64,000 nt of DNA from Mycolicibacter hiberniae (GCF_010729485.1 NZ_AP022609.1:3844001-3908000); one strand, 5' to 3'; counted from the first letter of the stretch, positions 1 through 13,079 are shown. Program-made: numbers and translations. The notes: a model not told the origin generated them from the sequence alone.

Positions 1-76
1 TCTGTTGTCTGGAGTATCCGTTGCTGAGCAACCGGCCTAGGGGGCCTCACCGCGGAATGCGCACCTCATCCACATC

Positions 77-97
77 TGTGGATAACTGTGTGGATAG
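77..97 (-). promoter_or_regulatory. DnaA boxes upstream of dnaA
   Basis: Two DnaA-box sequences lie back to back. TGTGGATAA at 77-85 is the exact reverse complement of the consensus TTATCCACA, and TGTGGATAG at 89-97 differs from it at one end base. They sit 70-90 bases before the dnaA start, which fits autoregulation of dnaA and the left part of the origin region. Whether they are bound is inference. Confidence 0.75.
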
Positions 98-165
98 CAT
101 GTCCCGGTACGGCACCCACGCACCACGGTGCCAACCGGACGGCGTCGAATCAGGGGGATGGGGCT

Positions 166-1632
166 TTGAGTGAGGACCCCGGATCTGCCTTCCTCGGTCT
201 CTGGGACGAGGTAGTAGCCGAACTCAACGGCGACGCGCCCGCATCCAACGGTTCCGCACCGGCACTGACTCCCCAGCAGAAGGCCTGGCTCAAACTGGTC
301 CACCCGCTGGCCATCGTCGAGGGCTTCGCGCTGTTGGCCGTCCCCAACAGCTTCGTGCAAAACGAGATCGAACGGCATCTGCGCACGCAGATCACCGACG
401 CGCTCTGCCGGCGCCTGGGCCACGAGGTCGAGCTCGGTGTTCGGATCTCGCCGCAGCCGGTCGAGGATGCGCCCGCTGCCGCATCCGACACCGGCACAGA
501 AACCCGCGCCGAGGACGAAGACGACGACACCACCGACGTCGAGTACGACTGGCCCAAGTACTTCACCGAACGACCCAGCGACGACTCCCCGACCGCTGAC
601 GGAGCCAGCCTCAACCGGCGTTACACCTTCGACACGTTCGTCATCGGTACCTCCAACCGCTTTGCGCACGCCGCCGCCCTGGCCATTGCCGAAGCCCCGG
701 CCCGCGCCTACAACCCCCTGTTCATCTGGGGCGAGTCCGGGCTGGGCAAGACCCACCTGCTGCACGCGGCCGGCAACTACACCCAGCGGCTCTTCCCCGG
801 AATGCGCGTCAAGTACGTCTCCACCGAAGAGTTCACCAACGACTTCATCAACTCGCTTCGCGACGATCGCAAGGTTGCGTTCAAGCGCAGCTACCGCGAT
901 ATCGATGTGCTGCTCGTCGACGACATCCAGTTCATCGAGGGTAAGGAAGGTATCCAGGAGGAGTTCTTCCATACCTTCAACACCCTGCACAACGCCAACA
1001 AGCAGATTGTGATCACGTCCGACCGCGCGCCCAAACAGCTCGCCACCCTCGAGGATCGGCTGCGAACCCGATTCGAATGGGGCTTGATCACCGACGTACA
1101 GCCACCGGACCTCGAGACCCGGATCGCCATTTTGCGCAAGAAGGCCCAGATGGACCGCCTCGACGTGCCCGGCGACGTGCTCGAACTCATCGCCACCAGC
1201 ATCGAACGCAATATTCGCGAACTCGAAGGTGCGCTGATCCGCGTCACGGCGTTCGCCTCCCTGAACAAGACCCCGATCGACCGGGCCCTCGCCGAGATCG
1301 TGCTGCGCGACCTGATCGCCGATGCCAGCACCATGCAGATCAGCGCCGCGATCATCATGGCCGTCATCGCCGAGTACTTCGACACCTCCGTGGAGGAACT
1401 GCGCGGCCCGGGCAAGACCCGTCCCCTGGCCCAGTCTCGCCAGATCGCCATGTATCTGTGCCGCGAACTGACCGACTTGTCGCTACCGAAGATCGGCCAG
1501 GCTTTCGGCCGCGACCACACCACGGTGATGTACGCCGAGCGCAAGATCCGCGGTGAGATGGCCGAGCGTCGTGAGGTCTTCGATCAAGTCAAAGAGCTCA
1601 CCACCCGGATCCGGCAACGCGCCAAGCGCTGA
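166..1632 (+). CDS. dnaA: Chromosomal replication initiator protein DnaA
   Basis: DnaA is the AAA+ ATPase that binds DnaA boxes and opens oriC. The protein (488 aa) has the expected order: an N-terminal helicase-interaction domain, a variable acidic linker (about residues 95-135), an AAA+ core with Walker A GESGLGKT (Lys195) and Walker B LLVDDIQF, and a C-terminal DNA-binding domain with the signature [13 protein letters not shown]. The start chosen is the TTG at 166, which begins L-SEDPGSAF and corresponds to the TTG-started MTDDPGSGF of M. tuberculosis. A purine-rich GGGGGATGGGG lies just upstream. An in-frame GTG at 88 would add 26 residues that do not look like DnaA. The length is slightly below the usual 500-510 aa because the linker is shorter. 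Confidence 0.97.
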   Translation: MSEDPGSAFLGLWDEVVAELNGDAPASNGSAPALTPQQKAWLKLVHPLAIVEGFALLAVPNSFVQNEIERHLRTQITDALCRRLGHEVELGVRISPQPVEDAPAAASDTGTETRAEDEDDDTTDVEYDWPKYFTERPSDDSPTADGASLNRRYTFDTFVIGTSNRFAHAAALAIAEAPARAYNPLFIWGESGLGKTHLLHAAGNYTQRLFPGMRVKYVSTEEFTNDFINSLRDDRKVAFKRSYRDIDVLLVDDIQFIEGKEGIQEEFFHTFNTLHNANKQIVITSDRAPKQLATLEDRLRTRFEWGLITDVQPPDLETRIAILRKKAQMDRLDVPGDVLELIATSIERNIRELEGALIRVTAFASLNKTPIDRALAEIVLRDLIADASTMQISAAIIMAVIAEYFDTSVEELRGPGKTRPLAQSRQIAMYLCRELTDLSLPKIGQAFGRDHTTVMYAERKIRGEMAERREVFDQVKELTTRIRQRAKR

Positions 1633-2166
1633 TTTGCCCGTTCTCGTCGCCTCCGCTTACAAAAAACTTTGGACCCTTCAGTACCAGCTGTCACGGTCCG
1701 AGCCTGTGGATACGCCTGCGGACAACATGTCCACCGTCGGCCCACTGATCCCCGGTAACTGCACAACGTCGCCGTTATCCACAGTCGCGCCGCCGGCGCC
1801 GGGCGTGTCATTCACCGCTCCTCCCCAGCCCGCCGCCCCCGCCCAGCAGCACCGATGCCAGGCTGTGCCCACTATCCACAGGACTTACTACTAATACTGG
1901 GAGTTATCCCTTGTTTCTCTTTCAAAACAGGTCGTTGGGGATTCGGCGTCAGCGGGCCTGTTCACAGCGGGTGTGACCTCGGCGCGAGCATGTCCCTGCC
2001 GGGTGCACCAACTGTCGATGTTTAACTTTCAAGAAGGCCCGCCAGGCTCTACGGTTGTGGCCTACCGCTCTATCGCTTCGGCATGGGGCGTCACACGGCC
2101 GCGGGTGGGAGTGTTCACCAGCCAGGCGCAGGGTAGAGCTCGATATCGGGATGACGAGAGGACGCT
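1633..2166. other. oriC region between dnaA and dnaN
   Basis: This 534-base non-coding gap holds the replication origin. DnaA-box sequences are visible on both strands: TGTGGATAC at 1705-1713, the perfect TTATCCACA at 1775-1783, CTATCCACA at 1872-1880 and the partial TTATCCC at 1904-1910. AT-rich tracts follow (about 1882-1898 and 1908-1930), unusual in this GC-rich sequence and suitable for unwinding. The dnaN promoter should lie in the right half. Position between dnaA and dnaN is the standard mycobacterial oriC location. The exact unwinding site is not determined here. Confidence 0.9.
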
Positions 2167-3363
2167 ATGGACGCGGCGACCACGAACGCGGGTCTGACCG
2201 ACTTGAAGTTCCGCCTGAACCGGGATGACTTCGCTGACGCGGTGGCCTGGGTAGCGAAATCCCTGCCGGCCCGGCCTACCGTGCCGCTGCTGGCCGGGGT
2301 GCTGCTGACCGGCACCGACAATGGGCTCACCGTGTCCGGATTCGACTACGAAGTGTCCGCGGAAGTTCAGTTGGCCGCTGAAATCGCTTCTCCGGGAGCT
2401 GTTTTGGTCTCCGGTCGGCTGTTGTCCGATATCACCCGGGCGCTGCCCGCCAAGCCGGTCGAAGTCAGTGTCGAGTCCACCCGGGTGGCGTTGACCTGTG
2501 GAAATTCGCGATTCTCGCTGCCCACGATGACGGTCGAGGACTACCCGACGCTGCCGACCTTGCCCGAGGAGACCGGGGTGTTGTCGGCCGACGTTTTCGC
2601 CGAGGCCATCAGCCAGGTGGCCGTTGCCGCCGGCCGCGACGACACCTTGCCGATGCTGACCGGTATCCGCGTCGAAATTTCCGGTAACACAGTTGTTTTA
2701 GCTGCTACCGACCGGTTCCGGTTGGCGGTGCGCGAGCTGAACTGGTCGGCCGCGCCGGGTACCGAAGCGGCGGTCCTGGTTCCGGCGAAGACCCTGGCCG
2801 AAGCGGCCAAGGCCAGCACCAACGGCAACGAGGTGCACCTGGCACTGGGGGCCGGCTCGGCCGTGGGCAACGAAGGTCTGCTGGGCATCACCAGTGGCGG
2901 AAAGCGCAGCACAACGCGGCTGCTCGATGCCGAGTTCCCGAAATTCCGCCAGCTGTTGCCCGCCGAACATCTGGCTGTCGCCACGATCGGTGTGGCAGAG
3001 CTCACCGAGGCCATCAAGCGTGTGGCCCTGGTCGCCGACCGCGGTGCCCAGGTGCGCATGGAACTCTCCCAGGGCACGCTGCGTCTGTCGGCCGGTGCCG
3101 AGGACGTGGGCCGCGCCGAGGAAGACCTGCCGATCGACTTCGTGGGCGAACCGTTGACGATCGCGTTCAACCCCACCTACCTCACGGACGGCTTGAGCTC
3201 GCTGCACAGCGAGAAGGTGTCGATGGGTTTCACCGATCCGAAGAAGCCGGCAGTGCTGCGCCCGGCCAGCGCCGACGACCCGGCGCTGATCGGCTCCGGC
3301 CCGTTCCCGGCGGTGCCCTCGGATTACGTATACCTGTTGATGCCGGTTCGCCTGCCCGGCTGA
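2167..3363 (+). CDS. dnaN: DNA polymerase III sliding clamp subunit beta
   Basis: DnaN is the ring-shaped processivity clamp that tethers the replicative polymerase and other enzymes to DNA. The 398-residue product has the typical three repeated clamp domains. Recognisable segments include [12 protein letters not shown] near the N-terminus, a central [13 protein letters not shown] and the C-terminal LLMPVRLPG that ends in the conserved clamp tail. Length matches the mycobacterial protein (about 400 aa). The ATG at 2167 opens the frame just after the oriC region, and recF follows 28 bases downstream, so dnaN, recF and the DUF721 gene probably form one transcription unit. Confidence 0.97.
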   Translation: MDAATTNAGLTDLKFRLNRDDFADAVAWVAKSLPARPTVPLLAGVLLTGTDNGLTVSGFDYEVSAEVQLAAEIASPGAVLVSGRLLSDITRALPAKPVEVSVESTRVALTCGNSRFSLPTMTVEDYPTLPTLPEETGVLSADVFAEAISQVAVAAGRDDTLPMLTGIRVEISGNTVVLAATDRFRLAVRELNWSAAPGTEAAVLVPAKTLAEAAKASTNGNEVHLALGAGSAVGNEGLLGITSGGKRSTTRLLDAEFPKFRQLLPAEHLAVATIGVAELTEAIKRVALVADRGAQVRMELSQGTLRLSAGAEDVGRAEEDLPIDFVGEPLTIAFNPTYLTDGLSSLHSEKVSMGFTDPKKPAVLRPASADDPALIGSGPFPAVPSDYVYLLMPVRLPG

Positions 3364-3391
3364 TTCGGCGACGGGAGGGGTTGGTTTCTCG

Positions 3392-4552
3392 GTGTATGTC
3401 CGCCAGCTGGGCCTGCGGGATTTCCGGTCCTGGGCGCACGTCGATCTGGAATTGGAACCGGGTGCGACGGTGCTGGTCGGACCCAACGGCTTCGGGAAGA
3501 CTAATCTCGTTGAAGCGCTGTGGTATTCGTCCACATTGGGTTCGCATCGGGTGGCAACCGACGCACCCCTGATCCGCTCGGGCGCCACGCGCGCCGTGGT
3601 CTCGACCATCGTGGTCAACGAGGGCCGCGAATTGGCTGTCGATCTGGAGATCGCCGCCGGCCGAGCCAACAAGGTGCGCCTGAACCGGGCACCGGTGCGT
3701 CACGCCCGCGAGGTGGTGGGCGTCTTGCGTGCCGTGTTGTTCGCCCCCGAAGATCTGGCCCTGGTGCGCGGAGACCCCGGCGAGCGTCGTCGCTACCTCG
3801 ACGAACTCGCCAGTGTGCGTCGCCCGCGGATTGCCGGGGTGCGCGCGGACTACGACAAAGTGCTGCGCCAGCGCACCGCACTGCTCAAGAGCGCGCCGGC
3901 CGCCCTGCACCGCGGCGACCGGGCGGTGCTCGACACCCTCGATGTGTGGGATTCCCAGCTGGCGCTGCACGGCGCCGAACTCATGGCCGCGCGTATCGAG
4001 CTGGTCAATCAGTTGGCGCCCGAAGTCGAAAAGGCCTACCAACTGCTGGCACCCGGAACCCGCAGCGCTGCGGTGGCCTACCGGCCGAAACTCGAGGTGA
4101 ACCTCGGCGAACAGCTTCTGACTCCGGCTGACCTGCAAGATGCATTGCTGGCCGAGCTGGCCCGCCGGCGCAGCTCCGAGCTGGACCGCGGCGTGTGCCT
4201 GGTCGGGCCGCACCGCGACGAGTTGGAGTTGCGCCTGGGTGAAAGCCCGGTGAAAGGCTTTGCCAGCCATGGGGAGTCCTGGTCGATGGCGTTGGCTCTG
4301 CGCTTGGCCTCTTATGAGCTGCTGCGCGGCGAAGGCGCGGAACCCGTCCTGTTACTCGACGATGTCTTCGCCGAGTTGGACACCGCACGGCGCCGCGCGC
4401 TGGCCGGTGTCGCCGCCGGCGCCGAACAGGTCTTGATCACCGCGGCCGTTGCCGATGACATCCCGGCCGACTGGCAGGCGCGTCAGATCCGCATCGAGGT
4501 CACCGAAGGCGATGAGGGCCGGGTGTCCGGGTTGATCGGACAAGGCCAATGA
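3392..4552 (+). CDS. recF: DNA replication and repair protein RecF
   Basis: RecF is an SMC-like ATPase that helps load RecA at gaps during recombinational repair. The 386-residue protein begins with [14 protein letters not shown], typical of RecF. It has a Walker A P-loop GPNGFGKT (Lys36) and a Walker [12 protein letters not shown] near the C-terminus, followed by the QVLITAA segment common to the family. Translation starts at GTG 3392; a GGGAGGGG run lies about a dozen bases upstream. The stop overlaps the next start by four bases (ATGA), indicating translational coupling. Confidence 0.96.
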   Translation: MYVRQLGLRDFRSWAHVDLELEPGATVLVGPNGFGKTNLVEALWYSSTLGSHRVATDAPLIRSGATRAVVSTIVVNEGRELAVDLEIAAGRANKVRLNRAPVRHAREVVGVLRAVLFAPEDLALVRGDPGERRRYLDELASVRRPRIAGVRADYDKVLRQRTALLKSAPAALHRGDRAVLDTLDVWDSQLALHGAELMAARIELVNQLAPEVEKAYQLLAPGTRSAAVAYRPKLEVNLGEQLLTPADLQDALLAELARRRSSELDRGVCLVGPHRDELELRLGESPVKGFASHGESWSMALALRLASYELLRGEGAEPVLLLDDVFAELDTARRRALAGVAAGAEQVLITAAVADDIPADWQARQIRIEVTEGDEGRVSGLIGQGQ

Positions 4553-5127
4553 CCGCCGACGAGGAGAAGCCCGAGGACGCGGAGGTGCTGCCACCGGCGC
4601 ACCTGGCCGGGCTCAAGGGAATGGATCTGGTGCGCCGGACCCTGGCCGAAGCCCGGGAAGCGGCCCGCAGCCAGGGCAAAGATGTGGGTCAGGGCCGCCG
4701 CGCGCCGCTGCGCCGCAGCTCGTCGGGCGCCGGCGGAGGCCGGCGCAGCTGGTCCGGGCCCGGGCCCGATGTTCGCGATCCGCAGGTGCTGGGTGCGGCC
4801 ACCCGTGACCTGGCGCAGTCTCGAGGATGGTCGGCCCAGGTTGCCGAGGGCACCGTGCTCGGCCAGTGGCGCTCGGTGGTCGGCGACGACATCGCCTCGC
4901 ACGCGATACCGACGCGGCTGGCCGACGGCGTGCTCAGCGTCTCCGCCGAATCCACCGCCTGGGCGACCCAGTTACGCCTGGTCCAGGCCCAAGTGCTGGC
5001 CAAGATCGCCGCCGCGGTGGGCGACGGCGTGGTCAAGACCCTGAAGATAACTGGGCCGACCGCGCCCTCGTGGCGCAAGGGCCCGTTACACGTATCGGGC
5101 CGCGGACCCCGTGACACCTACGGCTGA
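4549..5127 (+). CDS. DUF721 (DciA-like) family protein, Rv0004 homologue
   Basis: This 192-residue basic protein belongs to the DUF721 family found between recF and gyrB in actinobacteria. The family is related to DciA, a loader or partner of the replicative helicase in bacteria lacking DnaC. The N-terminal third is low-complexity and rich in Arg, Gly and Ser. The conserved domain covers about residues 85-180 and includes [15 protein letters not shown] and [19 protein letters not shown]. Its start overlaps the end of recF by four bases. A direct role in helicase loading in this organism is inferred from family relationship and position. Confidence 0.9.
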   Translation: MTADEEKPEDAEVLPPAHLAGLKGMDLVRRTLAEAREAARSQGKDVGQGRRAPLRRSSSGAGGGRRSWSGPGPDVRDPQVLGAATRDLAQSRGWSAQVAEGTVLGQWRSVVGDDIASHAIPTRLADGVLSVSAESTAWATQLRLVQAQVLAKIAAAVGDGVVKTLKITGPTAPSWRKGPLHVSGRGPRDTYG

Positions 5128-5327
5128 GACCAGGTCCGAATCCGCGGCCTGAGCGCCGCTACAAGCAAAAAATTCGCTCCGGCCAGCGGCCGGACACGCC
5201 GCAAACCGCGTTCTGGACGCCACGGCGCAATCAGGTGGCCAGAAACACCCCGAGAAAATACTCGCCGTCGCTGGTCCACGGTAGACTGGCTCGGTATCGG
5301 CGCGCATGCGCCTGCGATGCGCCGTGA

Positions 5328-7373
<2,046 letters not shown>

Positions 7374-7442
7374 GAGTCGCCCCGGACGCCGGCGAACTAC
7401 CGCGACATCTGACCGCCTGACTTCTGACAGAACGAGGACCTG

Positions 7443-9938
7443 ATGACAGACACGACGCTGCCACCCGGAGACGATTCGGTGGACCGGATCGAGCCGGTCG
7501 ACATCCAGCAGGAGATGCAGCGCAGCTACATCGACTACGCCATGAGCGTGATCGTGGGCCGCGCCCTGCCCGAGGTGCGCGACGGCCTCAAGCCGGTGCA
7601 CCGACGGGTGCTCTACGCGATGTACGACTCGGGATTCCGGCCGGACCGCAGCCACGCGAAGTCGGCGCGCTCGGTCGCCGAGACCATGGGTAACTACCAC
7701 CCGCACGGCGACGCCTCGATTTACGACACCCTGGTCCGGATGGCCCAGCCGTGGTCATTGCGCTACCCGCTGGTGGACGGCCAAGGCAACTTCGGTTCGC
7801 CGGGTAACGATCCTGCGGCCGCCATGCGTTACACCGAGGCCCGGCTGACACCGCTGGCCATGGAGATGCTGCGCGAAATCGACGAGGAAACCGTCAATTT
7901 CGTTCCCAACTATGACGGCCGTGTGCAAGAGCCGACGGTGCTTCCCAGCCGCTTCCCGAACCTGCTGGCCAACGGTTCCGGCGGTATCGCCGTAGGTATG
8001 GCGACCAACATCCCGCCGCACAACCTGCGCGAACTCGCCGAAGCGGTGTTCTGGTGCCTGGACAACCACGAGGCGGACGAAGAGACCACCCTGGAAGCGA
8101 TGATGGAACGGGTCAAGGGCCCGGACTTCCCCACCTCCGGACTGATCGTCGGTTCCCAGGGCATCAACGACGCCTACCGCACCGGGCGGGGCTCGATCCG
8201 GATGCGCGGTGTGGTCGAGATCGAGGAGGACTCGCGCGGGCGGTCGCTGCTGGTCATCACCGAGCTGCCCTACCAGGTCAACCACGACAACTTCATCACG
8301 TCGATCGCCGAGCAGGTGCGCGACGGAAAGTTGGTGGGAATCGCCAACATTGAAGATCAGAGCAGCGACCGGGTAGGCCTGCGCATCGTCGTGGAGGTCA
8401 AGCGCGACGCGGTGGCCAAGGTGGTGCTGAACAACCTCTACAAGCACACCCAGCTGCAGACCAGCTTCGGCGCCAACATGCTCTCGATCGTCGACGGGGT
8501 GCCGCGCACGCTGCGCCTGGACCAGATGATCCGCTACTACGTGGCGCACCAACTCGACGTGATCGTGCGGCGCACCACCTACCGGCTGCGCAAGGCCAAC
8601 GAACGGGCCCACATCCTGCGCGGTCTGGTCAAGGCGCTCGACGCCCTCGACGAGGTGATCGCGTTGATCCGGCGGTCGGAGACCGTCGACGTGGCCCGCC
8701 AAGGCCTGATCGAACTGCTCGACATCGATGAGATTCAGGCGCAGGCGATTCTGGACATGCAGCTGCGCCGGCTGGCCGCGCTGGAACGCCAGAAGATCGT
8801 CGACGACCTGGCCAAGATCGAAGCCGAGATCGCCGATCTGGAAGACATTCTGGCCAAGCCGGAACGTCAGCGCGCGATCGTGCACGACGAGCTCGCCGAG
8901 ATCGTGGAGAAGTACGGCGACGACCGCCGGACCCGGATCATCCCCGCCGACGGCGACGTCGCCGACGAGGACCTGATCGCCCGCGAGGATGTGGTGGTAA
9001 CCATCACCGAGACCGGGTACGCCAAGCGGACCAAGACCGACCTGTACCGCAGCCAGAAGCGCGGCGGTAAGGGTGTGCAGGGCGCCGGCCTCAAGCAGGA
9101 CGACATCGTGGCGCACTTCTTCGTGTGCTCGACCCACGATTGGATCCTGTTCTTCACCACTCAGGGCCGGGTGTACCGCGCCAAGGCCTACGACCTGCCG
9201 GAGGCGTTGCGCACCGCGCGCGGACAGCACGTCGCGAACCTGCTGGCCTTCCAGCCCGAGGAACGCATCGCTCAGGTCATCCAGATCAAGAGCTACGAAG
9301 ACGCGCCGTACCTGGTGTTGGCCACCCGCAAGGGTCTGGTCAAGAAGTCCAAACTCACCGACTTCGACTCCAACCGTTCGGGCGGAATCGTCGCGATCAA
9401 CCTGCGCGATGGTGACGAACTGGTGGGTGCGGTGCTGTGCTCGGCCGAAGACGACCTGCTGCTGGTCTCGGCTAACGGCCAGTCCATCCGTTTCTCGGCG
9501 ACCGACGAGGCGCTGCGGCCGATGGGCCGGGCCACCTCGGGCGTGCAGGGTATGCGGTTCAACGCCGATGACCAGCTGCTGTCGCTCAATGTGGTCCGCG
9601 ACAACACCTATCTGCTGGTGGCGACCGCAGGTGGTTACGCCAAACGGACCGCGATCGAGGAGTACACCGCGCAAGGGCGTGGCGGCAAGGGAATCCTCAC
9701 CATTCAGTACGACCCGAGGCGGGGCAGGCTGGTGGGGGCCCTGATCGTCGACGACGGCAGCGAGCTCTACGCGATCACCTCTGGGGGCGGAGTGATCCGT
9801 ACCGCCGCGCGCCAGGTCCGGAAAGCCGGACGGCAGACGAAGGGCGTTCGGTTGATGAACCTGGGCGATGGCGACACACTGATAGCGATTGCACGCAACG
9901 CTGACGAAGACGCCGCTGACGAGGACTCGGGCAGCTGA
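7443..9938 (+). CDS. gyrA: DNA gyrase subunit A
   Basis: GyrA cuts and rejoins DNA in gyrase. The 831-residue product has the breakage-reunion domain with the catalytic Tyr in MRYTEARL and six C-terminal beta-pinwheel blades; the gyrase-specific GyrA-box appears as QRGGKGVQG. The quinolone-resistance region reads [12 protein letters not shown], with Ala at the position where quinolone-susceptible enterobacteria carry Ser, and unchanged Asp at the main resistance position, as in wild-type M. tuberculosis. No intein is present at the Tyr site where some mycobacteria carry one. ATG 7443 is preceded by a GAGG. Confidence 0.98.
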   Translation: MTDTTLPPGDDSVDRIEPVDIQQEMQRSYIDYAMSVIVGRALPEVRDGLKPVHRRVLYAMYDSGFRPDRSHAKSARSVAETMGNYHPHGDASIYDTLVRMAQPWSLRYPLVDGQGNFGSPGNDPAAAMRYTEARLTPLAMEMLREIDEETVNFVPNYDGRVQEPTVLPSRFPNLLANGSGGIAVGMATNIPPHNLRELAEAVFWCLDNHEADEETTLEAMMERVKGPDFPTSGLIVGSQGINDAYRTGRGSIRMRGVVEIEEDSRGRSLLVITELPYQVNHDNFITSIAEQVRDGKLVGIANIEDQSSDRVGLRIVVEVKRDAVAKVVLNNLYKHTQLQTSFGANMLSIVDGVPRTLRLDQMIRYYVAHQLDVIVRRTTYRLRKANERAHILRGLVKALDALDEVIALIRRSETVDVARQGLIELLDIDEIQAQAILDMQLRRLAALERQKIVDDLAKIEAEIADLEDILAKPERQRAIVHDELAEIVEKYGDDRRTRIIPADGDVADEDLIAREDVVVTITETGYAKRTKTDLYRSQKRGGKGVQGAGLKQDDIVAHFFVCSTHDWILFFTTQGRVYRAKAYDLPEALRTARGQHVANLLAFQPEERIAQVIQIKSYEDAPYLVLATRKGLVKKSKLTDFDSNRSGGIVAINLRDGDELVGAVLCSAEDDLLLVSANGQSIRFSATDEALRPMGRATSGVQGMRFNADDQLLSLNVVRDNTYLLVATAGGYAKRTAIEEYTAQGRGGKGILTIQYDPRRGRLVGALIVDDGSELYAITSGGGVIRTAARQVRKAGRQTKGVRLMNLGDGDTLIAIARNADEDAADEDSGS

Positions 9939-9993
9939 CCCGATTTCACACCCGGCCGCTGCGCGGTGGGGATACGCAGGTAAGGAGCCGTGG

Positions 9994-10905
9994 GTGAGCG
10001 CACCGAACGAGCCCGGCCACCCGGGCAACGGGGGCAAGACGGAGTCGGCCGGAAACGGTCCGGCCGACTCCGGGCAGCGCCCACCGGGCCGAACCGCCCG
10101 GATCACCGAGACCGGGGAGACCCCGCCCTGGCAGCGCGCCGGGCAGGCTCGCCCGCCCGCCCCTGCCCGACCGGCAGACGGCGGCGCGCTGGGGCACTCC
10201 CCCGGTGTCGACGAGCGGATCCGCCGGTTCGTCTCCGGGACGGCCGCCCCGACGGCACCGCCGGCGCCCGGGGCGCCCCAGCAGCCGCCGAAGGCTCCGC
10301 CGCCGCCCGCCAAGCAGCCGGCGCCGCCGGCCCAGCCACCCGTCCAGCCGACGGCACAAGCGCCCAAGCCGCCGGCCCAGCCGGCCAAGCCCCCGGTCCA
10401 GCAGACCGCTCAGGCGAAGCCGGCAGCGCCCAAGACCGCCTCGCCGGCCAAGCACGGCGACGACGCCTACGGCAGCGAGCTGCCGGATCTGTCTGAACCG
10501 GGCCGGCGCTCCCCCGGCCGCCGCCCAGCGGTGACGGCGGGGCCCCGCGGCCCGCTGCGGGCGAGCATGCAGATCCGGCGGATCGATCCCTGGAGTGCGC
10601 TCAAGGTGTCGTTGTTGCTGTCCACGGCGCTGTTCTTCGTCTGGATGATCGCCGTGGCGGTGCTCTACGTCGCCCTGGGCGCGATGGGGGTGTGGAGCAA
10701 GCTCAACAGCAACGTCGGTGATCTGCTCACCAACAACAGTGCTGCCGAATTGGTCTCTGCCGGTTCGATTTTCGGCGGGGCAACCTTGATCGGATTGGTC
10801 AACATCGTGGTTCTGACCGCGATGGCGACCCTCGGTGTGGTGGTCTACAACCTGAGCACCGACGTGGTCGGCGGCGTGGAGGTGACCCTGGCCGACCGGG
10901 ACTGA
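9994..10905 (+). CDS. DUF3566 membrane protein, Rv0007 homologue
   Basis: This 303-residue protein has a long cytoplasmic N-terminal region rich in Pro, Ala and Gln (about residues 1-185, with many PPA/QPP repeats), then the conserved DUF3566 domain. That domain starts at [19 protein letters not shown] and holds two membrane helices. GTG 9994 is preferred because AAGGAG lies six bases upstream; an earlier in-frame ATG would overlap gyrA. Position directly after gyrA matches Rv0007. The function is not established; a cell-envelope or division role has been suggested from its neighbourhood. The proline-rich part is variable between species. Confidence 0.92.
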   Translation: MSAPNEPGHPGNGGKTESAGNGPADSGQRPPGRTARITETGETPPWQRAGQARPPAPARPADGGALGHSPGVDERIRRFVSGTAAPTAPPAPGAPQQPPKAPPPPAKQPAPPAQPPVQPTAQAPKPPAQPAKPPVQQTAQAKPAAPKTASPAKHGDDAYGSELPDLSEPGRRSPGRRPAVTAGPRGPLRASMQIRRIDPWSALKVSLLLSTALFFVWMIAVAVLYVALGAMGVWSKLNSNVGDLLTNNSAAELVSAGSIFGGATLIGLVNIVVLTAMATLGVVVYNLSTDVVGGVEVTLADRD

Positions 10906-10990
10906 CCGCGCCGTCTGCCCTGGCTTTTTAGGTGCATTTTGGCCGGGAGGCGTTTGGTGCGGTAATCTCGCTCGGTCGTCAGACGACTAC

Positions 10991-11064
10991 GGGCCTATAG
11001 CTCAGGTGGTTAGAGCGCTTCGCTGATAACGAAGAGGTCGGAGGTTCGAGTCCTCCTAGGCCCA
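10991..11064 (+). tRNA. ileT: tRNA-Ile(GAT)
   Basis: The 74-base sequence folds as a cloverleaf. The acceptor stem GGGCCTA pairs with TAGGCCC, followed by discriminator A. The anticodon stem CTTCG/CGAAG encloses loop CTGATAA with anticodon GAT at 11025-11027, and the T-arm carries GTTCGAGTC. CCA is not encoded. It lies directly after the Rv0007 homologue, as ileT does in M. tuberculosis. Confidence 0.97.
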
Positions 11065-11076
11065 CGAGTCCCACCA

Positions 11077-11149
11077 GGGGCCTTAGCTCAGTTGGTAGAG
11101 CGCTGCCTTTGCAAGGCAGATGTCAGGAGTTCGAATCTCCTAGGCTCCA
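11077..11149 (+). tRNA. alaT: tRNA-Ala(TGC)
   Basis: This 73-base cloverleaf lies 12 bases after tRNA-Ile and is probably co-transcribed with it. The acceptor GGGGCCT pairs with AGGCTCC and contains the G3-U70 wobble pair that is the identity element for alanyl-tRNA synthetase. The anticodon stem CTGCC/GGCAG holds loop TTTGCAA with anticodon TGC at 11110-11112. Confidence 0.97.
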
Positions 11150-11205
11150 CAATGCGACGGCGAAAGCGTCGCCTTGTGTGTCCCCACGCTCGTCAGTGCC
11201 TTCGG

Positions 11206-11631
11206 TCAGAGGGTGGGTTGCGCATCCACGCTGGGCGGGCGCGGCGAGGGCTCCTGCGGCCGGTTGGAGCGGCGAATCAGCACCGCCACCACACCACCGG
11301 CCACCAAGGCCGCGCCGGCAGCCCCCAGAACCAGCCAGGACCGCCGAATCCGGCGGCGCGGCGGGGCGCCCTCGAGCAGCTGCGGAAGACCCGCGACCAC
11401 CTCCTGAGCGGCGGCCAATTCGCGGGCTGCGGCGTCCGCGACGTCGGCGACCCGGTCCGACAGCTGGCTCTCCCGGTAGCGCCTGCGCAATTCGACGGCT
11501 CCCCGGTGCACCGCGGCGCCACCGAGGCCCACGGCGCCGCGGGCCACGTCTACCGGCCCACCAGCGGTATGGGCCAGCCCACGGGTCAGGCGCTCTCGAT
11601 TGGTCAGCGGGGTCTCGGTGGCCAGGCGCAT
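11206..11631 (-). CDS. cwsA: Cell wall synthesis protein CwsA
   Basis: This 141-residue membrane protein matches Rv0008c (CwsA) in position, length and layout. CwsA is reported to interact with Wag31 and CrgA and to contribute to pole and septum cell-wall synthesis. A soluble N-terminal region (residues 1-95) rich in Ala and Arg is followed by one membrane helix, roughly [21 protein letters not shown], and a short Pro-rich tail. The gene starts at ATG 11631 and is divergent from ppiA, with only 39 bases between the start codons, so the two promoters must overlap. Confidence 0.85.
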   Translation of the reverse strand: MRLATETPLTNRERLTRGLAHTAGGPVDVARGAVGLGGAAVHRGAVELRRRYRESQLSDRVADVADAAARELAAAQEVVAGLPQLLEGAPPRRRIRRSWLVLGAAGAALVAGGVVAVLIRRSNRPQEPSPRPPSVDAQPTL

Positions 11632-11670
11632 GGCTCAACGCTACCCGTGGCGCAGCCCACCACGCCGCGA

Positions 11671-12219
11671 ATGGCAGACTGTGCTCCCATGACCTCCAGC
11701 TCCATTGCCACCGCAACTGCCACGCTGCACACCAACCGCGGCGACATCAAGATCGCGCTGTTCGGCAACCACGCGCCCAAGACCGTCGCCAACTTCGTCG
11801 GCTTGGCCCAGGGCACCAAGGAGTACTCGACCACCAACGCTTCCGGCGGATCGTCGGGCCCGTTCTACGACGGCGCGGTGTTCCACCGGGTGATCTCCGG
11901 TTTCATGATCCAGGGCGGCGACCCGACCGGCACCGGCCGCGGCGGCCCGGGTTACAAGTTCGAGGACGAATTCCACCCCGAGCTGGTTTTCGACAAGCCC
12001 TACCTGCTGGCGATGGCCAACGCCGGTCCCGGCACCAACGGTTCGCAGTTCTTCATCACGGTGGGCCAGACCCCGCACCTGAACCGCAAGCACACCATCT
12101 TCGGTGAGGTGGTGGACCCCGACTCGCAGGCTGTCGTGGACGCCATCGCCAACACCTCGACCGATCGCGCCGACCGGCCCACCGAGCCCGTCATGATCGA
12201 GTCGATCACGATCGCCTAG
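11671..12219 (+). CDS. ppiA: Peptidyl-prolyl cis-trans isomerase A (cyclophilin)
   Basis: PpiA catalyses cis-trans isomerisation of proline peptide bonds. The protein (182 aa, the same length as the M. tuberculosis homologue) contains the cyclophilin active-site strings [19 protein letters not shown] and [17 protein letters not shown]. It has the short GG-P loop insertion [10 protein letters not shown] seen in actinobacterial forms. The start MADCAP at 11671 aligns with the M. tuberculosis N-terminus; ATG 11689 is an alternative giving 176 aa. No signal peptide is seen, so it is cytoplasmic by sequence. Its stop codon overlaps that of the convergent next gene in a shared CTAG. Confidence 0.95.
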   Translation: MADCAPMTSSSIATATATLHTNRGDIKIALFGNHAPKTVANFVGLAQGTKEYSTTNASGGSSGPFYDGAVFHRVISGFMIQGGDPTGTGRGGPGYKFEDEFHPELVFDKPYLLAMANAGPGTNGSQFFITVGQTPHLNRKHTIFGEVVDPDSQAVVDAIANTSTDRADRPTEPVMIESITIA

Positions 12220-12665
12220 CCGGGCACCTCTTCATCACGGCCGGTGTAGCCGGCCGCATTGAGCACCGCGAGCACGTCGCGGGGATCGGTTCCCAAGTCC
12301 CATCGGGACAGGACCAGCATCTGATCGTCGCGCGTCTCGATCTCGAGCAGCCGATGGGTGCGCCCGATCCGCTGATGCTGCGTCACCCGAAGCCGTGTGA
12401 TGCGCTCGGGGCGCAGCACCGTGGTACGCCACCAGCCGCGCACCGCCAGTCCCTCGAAGGTCAGCGCGAGCTTGGGCCGCGACAGCCAGGACATGCCGGC
12501 AAATATCAGCAGCCCCACTCCGGCAACGCCGGCCAACATGCGTCCCGGCGTGTCGGTCGCGACCGTGACGGCGCAGATCGCCAACACCGCTCCGACGACG
12601 GCGCAGCCGGCGATGCCGCCGGCGGGCGGAGACCACTGCGTTTCTGCGGGCGCGTTAGGCGTCAT
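12216..12665 (-). CDS. PH-domain membrane protein, Rv0010c homologue
   Basis: The 149-residue product has two membrane helices near the N-terminus (about residues 17-37 and 42-60). They are followed by a bacterial PH-like domain (residues 65-140), including [19 protein letters not shown] and [20 protein letters not shown]. It corresponds to Rv0010c by position between ppiA and crgA. Function is unknown. The terminal TAG overlaps the ppiA stop codon on the opposite strand (both lie in CTAG at 12216-12219), so no room exists for a separate terminator. Confidence 0.85.
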   Translation of the reverse strand: MTPNAPAETQWSPPAGGIAGCAVVGAVLAICAVTVATDTPGRMLAGVAGVGLLIFAGMSWLSRPKLALTFEGLAVRGWWRTTVLRPERITRLRVTQHQRIGRTHRLLEIETRDDQMLVLSRWDLGTDPRDVLAVLNAAGYTGRDEEVPG

Positions 12666-12686
12666 GTCGACCTGCGGTTTCGAAAG

Positions 12687-12718
12687 TTATCAACAGGAGT
12701 TGTCCACAGTGGGGATAA
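12687..12718. promoter_or_regulatory. Cluster of three DnaA-box-like sequences upstream of Rv0010c homologue
   Basis: Three 9-mers resembling DnaA boxes lie within 32 bases: TTATCAACA at 12687-12695 (one mismatch), TTGTCCACA at 12700-12708 (matches the mycobacterial consensus) and TGGGGATAA at 12710-12718 (reverse strand, one mismatch). They fall in the 129-base gap between the minus-strand gene ending at 12216 (start 12665) and crgA. Binding and role are inference. Confidence 0.5.
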
Positions 12719-12794
12719 ATCACATCGATGTGATTGAGCACCTCAGGGGGTTTTGGACTCCGAAACGCCCGTGTTGGTCTCCCCGGTGCGGCCT

Positions 12795-13079
12795 TTAGTG
12801 CCAGCGCATGGTGAGCAACAGCCCAGCGATCATGAAGGCAAACGCGATCGCGTAGTTCCACGGGCCCAGTTCGGCCATCCAGTTCAGCGCCGCGGGAGCG
12901 TCGAGCCCGGTGGCACCCAGCTGGTACACCATCAGCCACACCAAGCCCAGCAACAGCAGCCCGAGGAACAGCGCCACGAACCAGCCGCTGGACGGGCCGC
13001 CCTTGACCTTGACGGGGGTACGGCTCACCGCCGAGGGGGTGAAGCTGGTGGTCTTCTTGCGAACCTTAGACTTGGGCAT
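12795..13079 (-). CDS. crgA: Cell division protein CrgA
   Basis: CrgA is a small membrane protein of the actinobacterial divisome that binds FtsZ, FtsQ, FtsI and CwsA. The 94-residue product begins MPKSKVRKK, a basic cytoplasmic N-terminus, and has two membrane helices (about residues 33-53 and 72-90) separated by a short extracytoplasmic loop. It ends in LLLTMRWH. Length and layout match M. tuberculosis CrgA (93 aa). The ATG at 13079 is the start; upstream in-frame codons encode sequence unlike the family. Confidence 0.96.
   Translation of the reverse strand: MPKSKVRKKTTSFTPSAVSRTPVKVKGGPSSGWFVALFLGLLLLGLVWLMVYQLGATGLDAPAALNWMAELGPWNYAIAFAFMIAGLLLTMRWH

Noticed and set aside
37..990. Long minus-strand open frame opposite dnaA
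   Set aside because: It lies fully over dnaA, has the composition of a reverse-frame shadow and matches no family; dnaA is certain.
7443..9938. Possible intein or resistance change in gyrA
   Set aside because: The Tyr region MRYTEARL is uninterrupted and the quinolone region GDASIYD looks like wild-type mycobacterial sequence.
7755..10388. 877-codon minus-strand frame opposite gyrA and the next gene
   Set aside because: It spans two well-identified plus-strand genes and reads as low-complexity Gly/Asp/Val sequence; it is a product of high GC content.
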